This document shows positions 57,836 through 64,000 of a stretch of 64,000 nucleotides of DNA, in pieces; positions within the stretch are counted from its first letter, which is position 1, and each line of letters starts with the position of its first letter. Source of the DNA: an uncultured SAR116 cluster alpha proteobacterium (GTDB lineage: Bacteria > Pseudomonadota > Alphaproteobacteria > Puniceispirillales > Marisalimonadaceae). The stretch spans positions 54,380 to 118,379 of the forward strand of contig CACNFD010000006.1 of the NCBI GenBank assembly GCA_902619615.1. The letters run 5' to 3'. Made by a program: the position numbers and the translations under genes. The notes below the pieces were generated by a model. That model did not search any database. It was not told the origin of the DNA and was given only the letters and a program-made list of their open reading frames with translations.

Positions 57836-59307
57836 TGATTATACCAGAAATATTTTTACAACTTAGAGAAAAAGCTATTGAAAAGCTTGGTGAAAATACG
57901 AAATATGATAGTTTTGGTTATCATATAGACGTAGTTGATGCTTGGGAGTCAATATATAATTCAACAGAGCTACTATCTTATTTATCTATTCATAGTACAC
58001 ATAGTGCTAAATATTCTGAATTATGTTTCCATATGAAAGATCATTTAAAACAAATTTCAAATCAAATTAATGCTCATATTAAAATTCTTAATGCAGCATC
58101 TAATATGATAAATACATCTAAGAAAAATGAACATGTAAATAAAACTAGAGCAGAACCTAACTTTAAATATGATCTTTTAGAAATGGGTGTAGATTGGTTG
58201 TTTTTGAAAAAATATATGCAAAACATAAATACGGTTCTCGATTTTGGAGCTGGTTGTGGAAGACAAATAATAGGATGTCATGAAAATATTAAAAATTTAA
58301 AAAGTTATATTGGTATTGATGCATCCTTAAATGGATATACGATTCAAAATATTTTGTATGGAACATTTGCTTTGTTAAATAATTATAATTTTTTTGATCT
58401 TATAGATTATGAATCTTCAAGCATAAATATCAAAGAAGCTAAAATATTTGATAATGATAAATCAATAATTCATTTTCCAGCCTGGCAAGACTATTCTCTA
58501 ATTAATGATAAATCAATTGATTTGATCTTGGCATGTCATGTTCATAACGAATTAAGCAAATCTGACTTTTTAAGGCTTATGAAATTAGTTGAAACAAAAT
58601 TAAGTGATAATGGGATATTTTATATAAGATCAGAGCTTGGTATATGGAGTGATAATAATTACGAAGACAAAGTTAAATACCATAGTATAGATCCTGTTGA
58701 ATATTTAAAAAATAAAGGTATTTATATTGTAGAGACTGAATATTTTGGAGGTTTCATGACAACAATTTTTTCAAGATCCTCAGCTATTTTTTATAAAAAT
58801 ATAAAACATTCCAAAATTGATAATTTTTTTAAAAATGTGACAAGAAAAATTAATAAAAATTTTAGAGGTTCTGATCATTCAGTCTCATTCAATCAATTAT
58901 TAACAAAAGTTGGAATTCAAAGAAACAAAGGTTTTGATAAAAATAATTTTCCCATTTTGAATACATTTAAGGAAGCTACTTTTTTCTGTGCTACAAAATA
59001 TTTATATGATGAGATCGAAAGAATATTAGATTATTATGGTTCACTACAATACGTAAATGAAACTTTCCAAGTTGGAAATGAGGTTATTGATTATTTTAAA
59101 ACAAATAATTCACTTGTTAAAATTGATAATTTTGAAAATTTAAATCTGGACAAACCATTATTAATATCATCAATTGAATTTTGGAAATATGAAGATCACC
59201 CTAAAACAAAATCATATAAAACAAGACTTCAATACACTTATCCAGTAGTTATGCTTTTACCAGATGATTTTTCTTTAGAAACTCCAGCAATATTAGAAAG
59301 ATTATAA
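57835..59307 (+). CDS. Putative sugar O-methyltransferase with extra C-terminal region
   Basis: A 490-residue protein. The central methyltransferase fold has TVLDFGAGCGRQIIG (about 139-153), YIGIDASLNGYTIQN, HFPAWQDYSLI and LACHVHNELSKSDF, in the same order as the preceding protein, so the two look like old paralogues. The last 160 residues (about 330-490) are an additional region I do not recognise. The final 70 bases overlap the 3' end of the opposite-strand gene ending at 59238, an unusually long antisense overlap. Confidence 0.72.
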   Translation: MIIPEIFLQLREKAIEKLGENTKYDSFGYHIDVVDAWESIYNSTELLSYLSIHSTHSAKYSELCFHMKDHLKQISNQINAHIKILNAASNMINTSKKNEHVNKTRAEPNFKYDLLEMGVDWLFLKKYMQNINTVLDFGAGCGRQIIGCHENIKNLKSYIGIDASLNGYTIQNILYGTFALLNNYNFFDLIDYESSSINIKEAKIFDNDKSIIHFPAWQDYSLINDKSIDLILACHVHNELSKSDFLRLMKLVETKLSDNGIFYIRSELGIWSDNNYEDKVKYHSIDPVEYLKNKGIYIVETEYFGGFMTTIFSRSSAIFYKNIKHSKIDNFFKNVTRKINKNFRGSDHSVSFNQLLTKVGIQRNKGFDKNNFPILNTFKEATFFCATKYLYDEIERILDYYGSLQYVNETFQVGNEVIDYFKTNNSLVKIDNFENLNLDKPLLISSIEFWKYEDHPKTKSYKTRLQYTYPVVMLLPDDFSLETPAILERL

Positions 59308-60536
59308 ACTTCTTGTGAATATAGATTTTTAAAATCTATTAATTTTTTACTCTGCAAAACATTATATTTTTGAATTTTTTTGTCTAGATTTTCATAAACA
59401 GGCTTTAAATCATTTACACTTAATTTTAAATATTTACTAATATTTTGAGTATCAATAGTAATAGTGACTTCATTAATGTCGTGGTCATCAAAATTTCCAT
59501 AATCTAGTGGAATAAAACCTGACTCTATTGATAATAATGTTCTGTTTGGACTTGAATAAGGCCATTTAACATCCTGAGGTATATATATTTCAAAAGATGG
59601 GTTTACTTCTTTTTTTAATAATTCATATATTGTGATGTCTATTATCTCAATATTTTTAGAAAAAATTTCCTTTTTTAATTTAGTTGCATCTTTAGCAATT
59701 TTATTACCAAATATTCCAGTAGCGAGGTTATTCATTTTCATCTCAAAGTCTTGTTTAACATCTTGAGGATATAGATTTATTAAAGTTAATGGATAAGAGT
59801 TTTTTTTACGTTTTGAAATATTAATTTCATCTATAACTAATTTCCTGTAGGGTGTCATTCTTCCACTAAAAAATATAGTGGGTAATTTTCTATTTCTTTT
59901 TCTATTAGCCAAGGTTTTTTCAATATTTACAAATACAGGTAAATAATTTAGCTTACAAGAGCATAATTTGTTATATCCTCTTAAAACGGCTTCTGTGGTA
60001 CTTATACATAGAGAAAACAAATGTGCTATTTTAAACAGATTCTTCTGTCTTCTAGCCATCATAATTTCATTATCAAGTGATTTATTAATTCTTTCAAAAA
60101 ATTTATTAAGTATTGGCCTAACTATTCGTCTTCTAATTTTTTCTAAATAAAATATGAAGCGAGAACTATTTGATAGGTCAAGTAAGTTTGAAATGGGAGA
60201 AAAAATAAAAACTTCCATTAAAGCAATTTTTCTACAAATGTAATCTTTTTTAGAAAATACATTAAGAAATAATTGACCGTACTTTTTAGTTAAATATTCG
60301 GTTACATATAGAACAAATTTTGTTTTGGGATGAGTTTTTGATATTTCTACCATGTCTTGGGTTAAGTATATATTAAAGTCTTCAATTATAATATTAATTT
60401 TATTTGGCACTATTTCATGAGATAATCTTATAGGGTATCCTGCATTGTGGAAAGTTTTCAGAGTAATTTCAACTTGCTCCCAATTTCCTACTAATGTAAC
60501 ATGATTACCAATAATTAAATAACTGTCCTCTTTCAT
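59238..60536 (-). CDS. Unrecognised glycosyltransferase-like protein A (divergent pair)
   Basis: A 432-residue soluble protein without a recognised family. It starts with a Rossmann-like strand YLIIGNHVTLVGNWEQVE, has FFSGRMTPYRK near the middle and IYIPQDVKWPYSSPNRTLL followed by GFIPLDYGNFDDHDINEV near the end, a layout suggesting a GT-B glycosyltransferase. Key segments (SG.xTxYR, and P..xFxDHxI) recur in the divergent neighbour at 60587, so the two are probably paralogues. It is 50 bases from that gene start to start. Confidence 0.55.
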   Translation of the reverse strand: MKEDSYLIIGNHVTLVGNWEQVEITLKTFHNAGYPIRLSHEIVPNKINIIIEDFNIYLTQDMVEISKTHPKTKFVLYVTEYLTKKYGQLFLNVFSKKDYICRKIALMEVFIFSPISNLLDLSNSSRFIFYLEKIRRRIVRPILNKFFERINKSLDNEIMMARRQKNLFKIAHLFSLCISTTEAVLRGYNKLCSCKLNYLPVFVNIEKTLANRKRNRKLPTIFFSGRMTPYRKLVIDEINISKRKKNSYPLTLINLYPQDVKQDFEMKMNNLATGIFGNKIAKDATKLKKEIFSKNIEIIDITIYELLKKEVNPSFEIYIPQDVKWPYSSPNRTLLSIESGFIPLDYGNFDDHDINEVTITIDTQNISKYLKLSVNDLKPVYENLDKKIQKYNVLQSKKLIDFKNLYSQEVYNLSNIAGVSKEKSSGKSITTG

Positions 60537-60586
60537 AATATTAATTTCACTAATTTTTTAGTTCACAATCAAGTTTGTTATTTTAG

Positions 60587-61627
60587 ATGTTAAACTTATA
60601 CACAAAAAACCATCCAAATAAAACGGGTATTTCAGATTTTTTAATAATCTTAAAATTATTGTTTTCTAAACATAATATAAAATTAAACCCTAGTGATGAA
60701 GAAGTTTACAAAAATTACGCTTTCATTGATGAATTTTCAGATTATTTTGAAATTTTAAGTTTAAAAAAAAAGAAAGATGAAAGAGGTTTAACATATATTC
60801 TCTTTTCAACTGAATTTGAAACAGAAAATGGTAATGGTAAATCTTTTAATCAATTTAAAGAAACAAACATAATAGAAGCGCGCATTATTGATCTGGTTTC
60901 TTTACTTATTTTTTTTACACCAAAAAAATTGAGAAATTTTTCGCTTCTTGGTAAATTCTCAGCTTTGATTTTTTTCCCAATAATTCTTTTTAAAATTCTC
61001 CACCTAAAAAAAATTACTTACGACAACATAGTTAATGAAATTAGAGAGTTTAAAAGACGAGTATATATGAAAGTGAGAAGAAAAGGTTTTGATCTTTTTT
61101 CTAATGAAGTTGATCTAATAATTAAAATCCATCCACTATTGAATAAAAATGAGGATGATTTTGTTATTTATCCTCCAATTAGTGATTATAAAACACCTAA
61201 AAATAAAAAAATAAAAGTTTCAGGTACACAAACAAATTACAGAATTAAACAATGTAGAGAATTTAAGTTAAAAATTAAAAATAAAAAATTGAATTATGAT
61301 TTTAAATTTAACTCAAAAATATCTTTTCAAACGCAACCAAAAAAAGAAATTTTTGGTTTTTCTTATCAACCGGCACAGACATCAATATGGGATAAGTCTA
61401 ATCCAGTTAAAATTTGGAGGGATTTTGTTTTGCATGATGCAATACCAATAGTAGACAGAAAATTTAATGATCATCCAATAGAGAATATTGCTATTACACG
61501 AAATGAATTTTTATATCAAAAATATAATAATAATCAATTGCTTAATGAGCAAAAATTATATAAAAACAATTCCGATAAATTAAATAAATTGGTATTTGAA
61601 ACTATTAAAAAAAGTTTGAGGAAATAA
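60587..61627 (+). CDS. Unrecognised glycosyltransferase-like protein B (divergent pair)
   Basis: A 346-residue protein, strongly basic and Asn/Lys-rich. Its order of segments parallels the divergent protein A: LFSTEFET near the start, a basic helical stretch EFKRRVYMKVRRKGFDLF, IKVSGTQTNYRIKQC, then FSYQPAQTSIWDKSNPVK and AIPIVDRKFNDHPIENIAI. No catalytic motif can be assigned. The following gene, the Wzm permease, starts immediately after its stop, placing it in the export operon. Confidence 0.55.
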   Translation: MLNLYTKNHPNKTGISDFLIILKLLFSKHNIKLNPSDEEVYKNYAFIDEFSDYFEILSLKKKKDERGLTYILFSTEFETENGNGKSFNQFKETNIIEARIIDLVSLLIFFTPKKLRNFSLLGKFSALIFFPIILFKILHLKKITYDNIVNEIREFKRRVYMKVRRKGFDLFSNEVDLIIKIHPLLNKNEDDFVIYPPISDYKTPKNKKIKVSGTQTNYRIKQCREFKLKIKNKKLNYDFKFNSKISFQTQPKKEIFGFSYQPAQTSIWDKSNPVKIWRDFVLHDAIPIVDRKFNDHPIENIAITRNEFLYQKYNNNQLLNEQKLYKNNSDKLNKLVFETIKKSLRK

Positions 61628-62380
61628 ATGCATCTTTTAGAAATTTCTTTCCTTATGGTTAAGAGAGAATTAACCGCACGATACAGGGGTACAATTTTTG
61701 GGTATTTATGGTCTTTTTTAAATCCAATGGCGTTTGCCGCTGTTTATTATATTGCATTTAAATATATTGTTCGTATTCCTGTTGAAGATTACTCTATTTT
61801 CTTGTTAACAGGCCTGTTTCCTTGGATATGGATATCTGCTTCAGTTATTTCTGGAACTAGTAGCTTTGAAAACTTTCAAGCTCTATTAAAAACAGGATAT
61901 GTAAAACCAATTATTATTCCACTATTAGTTGTTTTCACCGAATTAACACATTTTTTATTTGCTATACCAATTTTATTAATAATGTTGTTTTTTAGTGGAT
62001 TAGAAATTAATTTCTTAAATTATATATTTATACCAATTTTAATGATTTTTCAGACAATTTTTTTAATTTCAGTTGTCACTATTGTAGGTTGCTTATCACT
62101 AGTGTATAGAGATATTTCTCATATGGTAACTATATTAATACAAATGTTGTTTTTTTTGTCGCCTATAATTTATCCATTATCTCTGGTACCTTCAAATTAT
62201 TTATCAATTTATAAACTTAATCCTCTAGTTAATTTTTTTGAATTATGGAGACAGTCATTTTATATAGGAAATATTGACTATTCATTATTAATATATCCAA
62301 CAATTTTAATTTTTATTTTAATTACAATAGCATATTTTGTAATTAAGAAAATTGGAGATAGGGCTGTAGAATGGATGTAA
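61628..62380 (+). CDS. wzm: Wzm-like polysaccharide ABC transporter permease
   Basis: An ABC-2 permease of 250 aa with six helices. LMVKRELTARYRGTIFGYLWSFLNPM at its N-terminus and LFFLSPIIYPLSLVP in helix 5 are typical of O-antigen/teichoic-acid exporters (Wzm, KpsM, TagG). It moves lipid-linked polysaccharide from the cytosol to the periplasm. It overlaps the ATPase gene by 10 bases, and no other ABC export pair is seen in this locus. Confidence 0.88.
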   Translation: MHLLEISFLMVKRELTARYRGTIFGYLWSFLNPMAFAAVYYIAFKYIVRIPVEDYSIFLLTGLFPWIWISASVISGTSSFENFQALLKTGYVKPIIIPLLVVFTELTHFLFAIPILLIMLFFSGLEINFLNYIFIPILMIFQTIFLISVVTIVGCLSLVYRDISHMVTILIQMLFFLSPIIYPLSLVPSNYLSIYKLNPLVNFFELWRQSFYIGNIDYSLLIYPTILIFILITIAYFVIKKIGDRAVEWM

Positions 62381-63153
62381 AAAATAGTATCATAGAGATT
62401 AATGATTTAGTTAAAGTTTATCCTCGTAACAAGAAAAAAAGTATAATTGAACTTTTTAAAAAGAAACAACAAGAGGATGATAGTACTGATAAAAGATTTT
62501 ATAGAAAATCTGCTATTGATCATGTGAGTTTCAAAATACCCAAAGGATCAAGATTTGGTATAATTGGGCATAATGGTAGTGGGAAAAGTACACTTCTTTC
62601 TCTTATGCTAGGAATTCTTAAACCAGATAAAGGTACTTTAAAAATAAATGGTAGGCCTTTAGGTTTATTAGAGTTAGGCTCGGGTTTCCATCCTGATTTA
62701 ACAGGAAAGGAAAACATTTATTTATATTCTTCAATTCTTGGGAATAGAATTAAAGAAACACATAATATTATATCAAAAGTTGCAGAATTTTCGGAATTGG
62801 GTTCATCATTGGATCGTTCAATTAGAACATACTCGTCAGGTATGGTTGTAAGACTTGCCTTTTCTGTTTTAGCCTTTATTAAAAGTGATATATTATTAAT
62901 TGACGAAATTCTTGGGGTCGGTGATTTTCAATTTCAATTGAAATGCTTAAATTATTTTGAAGAATTTTCTAAAAATGGTGGAACAATTGTTTTTGTATCC
63001 CAAGATTATAAAACCATCTTAAATTTTTGTAATTACTGTATTTGTCTCAATAAGGGTAAAATTATTTCATATGGTCCAGTGAAGAAAGTGGTTAAAGTTT
63101 TTAGAGAAGACATGGAAAAAATTAAAAAACAATACGTAGATGAAATATTCTAA
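62371..63153 (+). CDS. wzt: Wzt-like polysaccharide ABC transporter ATPase (short form)
   Basis: ABC ATPase of 260 aa. Walker A GHNGSGKST at 66-74, signature YSSGM around 154-158, Walker B DILLIDE ending at E179, and a GLLELGSGFHPDLTGKENI block typical of Wzt/TagH proteins. The C-terminal carbohydrate-binding domain that long-form Wzt uses to recognise a capped chain end is absent. It overlaps wzm (10 bases) and the next gene (1 base, TAATG). Confidence 0.9.
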   Translation: MDVKNSIIEINDLVKVYPRNKKKSIIELFKKKQQEDDSTDKRFYRKSAIDHVSFKIPKGSRFGIIGHNGSGKSTLLSLMLGILKPDKGTLKINGRPLGLLELGSGFHPDLTGKENIYLYSSILGNRIKETHNIISKVAEFSELGSSLDRSIRTYSSGMVVRLAFSVLAFIKSDILLIDEILGVGDFQFQLKCLNYFEEFSKNGGTIVFVSQDYKTILNFCNYCICLNKGKIISYGPVKKVVKVFREDMEKIKKQYVDEIF

Positions 63154-63980
63154 TGCTTGCTAAAAATAAAGATATATCAATATTATTACCTAGTAGAGGA
63201 AGATTAAAAAGATTAGAAAGTTTTATTAATAGCGTTAAATTTAATACACACCAAATTAATAACATCGAAATTGTAATTAGAATTGATGATGATGATAAAG
63301 TTAATTATAACCGATTAATTAACAAGTATAATTTTTGTAAATTTATTATAGGTAAATCTGACACTATGGGTAACTTAAATCAAGATTGTGTAAAACACTC
63401 TAGTGGTAGAATTTTATTTTTTTGTAATGACGATGTAATTTTTAGAACAAATGAATGGGATGTCATTCTTAAAAATAAAATTAAAAGTACTGACAACAAT
63501 TTTTTCTTGATGTATCCGAATGATTTATTAAAAGGGAAAAAGTTATCTACTTTCCCGATATTGTATAGAAAAATTTTAGTTGAAAATCCATTTCTTCTTC
63601 CAAATTATTATAAAGGTTCCTTCTTAGACTTACATATCATGGATATTTTTAAGCAGTATAAAAAAGGTAAAAGTATTTATTATTTAGAAAATATTATTTG
63701 TGAACATCAACATTTCAGAAAAGATAAAACAAAGTTTGATAATACTTATAGAAGAAGACAAAGGTTTGGAGATGACATTACTTTTATTAAGACAGCACCA
63801 AAAAGAAAACTTTTTGTAGAATGTTTTAATAAAAATAAAAAATTCAATGATTTTGAGCACGAAAACAGAGGTAATTTTATAGATTTAATATTAGGCTCTT
63901 CTAATTTTGAATGGAAAATCAAACTTTTCCTGTATATGTTAGCCAGACAATGTTATAAGAAGCTATTTGGAAATAATTAA
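63153..63980 (+). CDS. GT2-like glycosyltransferase
   Basis: A 275-residue GT-A-type protein. ISILLPSRGRLKRLESFINS is the nucleotide-binding start, RIDDDD (about 46-51) the first acidic motif and FFCNDDVIF the second, in the DxD position. The C-terminus is basic and partly hydrophobic. It is the last gene of the export operon in the window, starting inside the wzt stop codon. The remaining 20 bases are non-coding. Confidence 0.75.
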   Translation: MLAKNKDISILLPSRGRLKRLESFINSVKFNTHQINNIEIVIRIDDDDKVNYNRLINKYNFCKFIIGKSDTMGNLNQDCVKHSSGRILFFCNDDVIFRTNEWDVILKNKIKSTDNNFFLMYPNDLLKGKKLSTFPILYRKILVENPFLLPNYYKGSFLDLHIMDIFKQYKKGKSIYYLENIICEHQHFRKDKTKFDNTYRRRQRFGDDITFIKTAPKRKLFVECFNKNKKFNDFEHENRGNFIDLILGSSNFEWKIKLFLYMLARQCYKKLFGNN

Positions 63981-64000
63981 GTTGAATTATACTTATTTAA

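Overview
The window is AT-rich bacterial chromosome, about 30% GC by eye and lower still in the last 20 kb. Genes are packed closely, no intergenic gap reaches 300 bases, and I saw no rRNA, tRNA, CRISPR array, transposase or integrase. The left-hand gene order (sdhA-sdhB-zapE-mdh-sucC-sucD-sucA-sucB-lpdA) is the familiar alphaproteobacterial TCA-cycle order. Together with the low GC, small gaps and frequent TTG starts, this suggests a free-living, streamlined, probably marine alphaproteobacterium. The species cannot be fixed from the sequence alone.

Bases 1-12135 carry the TCA operon, with sdhA cut by the window edge. The 2-oxoglutarate dehydrogenase E2 subunit (SucB) appears to have its domains in an unusual order: the E3-binding domain lies before the lipoyl domain rather than after it. 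Bases 12132-32058 are metabolic and transport genes: an SMR exporter, a class II aldolase-like protein, HtpG with a heat-shock-type promoter, an MFS carrier, a VOC protein, an acyl-CoA dehydrogenase, a four-gene Gld-like ABC system, an amidase, an AlaC-like aminotransferase, a gamma-glutamyltransferase-like enzyme, a DMT carrier, a TcuA-like flavoprotein, a 2-hydroxyacid dehydrogenase and a DxD glycosyltransferase. A perfect 21-bp tandem duplication separates the flavoprotein and hydroxyacid dehydrogenase genes.

Bases 32138-44662 mix envelope and peptidoglycan genes. There is a GT9 glycosyltransferase, an O-antigen ligase-like protein, a PhyH-type dioxygenase, AmpG, a leaderless YkuD-domain protein, the membrane pyrophosphatase HppA, a UDP-glucuronate epimerase-like SDR, a 3-hydroxyisobutyrate dehydrogenase, a GH84 (O-GlcNAcase-like) hydrolase, a PIG-L deacetylase and AnmK. 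AmpG, leaderless YkuD, GH84 and AnmK within 9 kb suggest a muropeptide-recycling neighbourhood in which GH84 might do the job usually done by NagZ; this is inference.

Bases 44751-63980 form a surface-glycan locus. It holds GDP-heptose-type activation genes (HddC-like, HddA-like, a GDP-fucose-synthase-like SDR) together with a B12-binding radical SAM enzyme. It also has large membrane proteins and a tightly coupled six-gene cassette: two very small thiamine-diphosphate enzyme subunits, a 2-oxoglutarate/Fe oxygenase and three methyltransferases. A divergent pair of mutually similar, unrecognised glycosyltransferase-like proteins follows, then a Wzm/Wzt ABC exporter and a GT2-like enzyme. The six-gene cassette and the divergent pair are the best candidates here for something undescribed.
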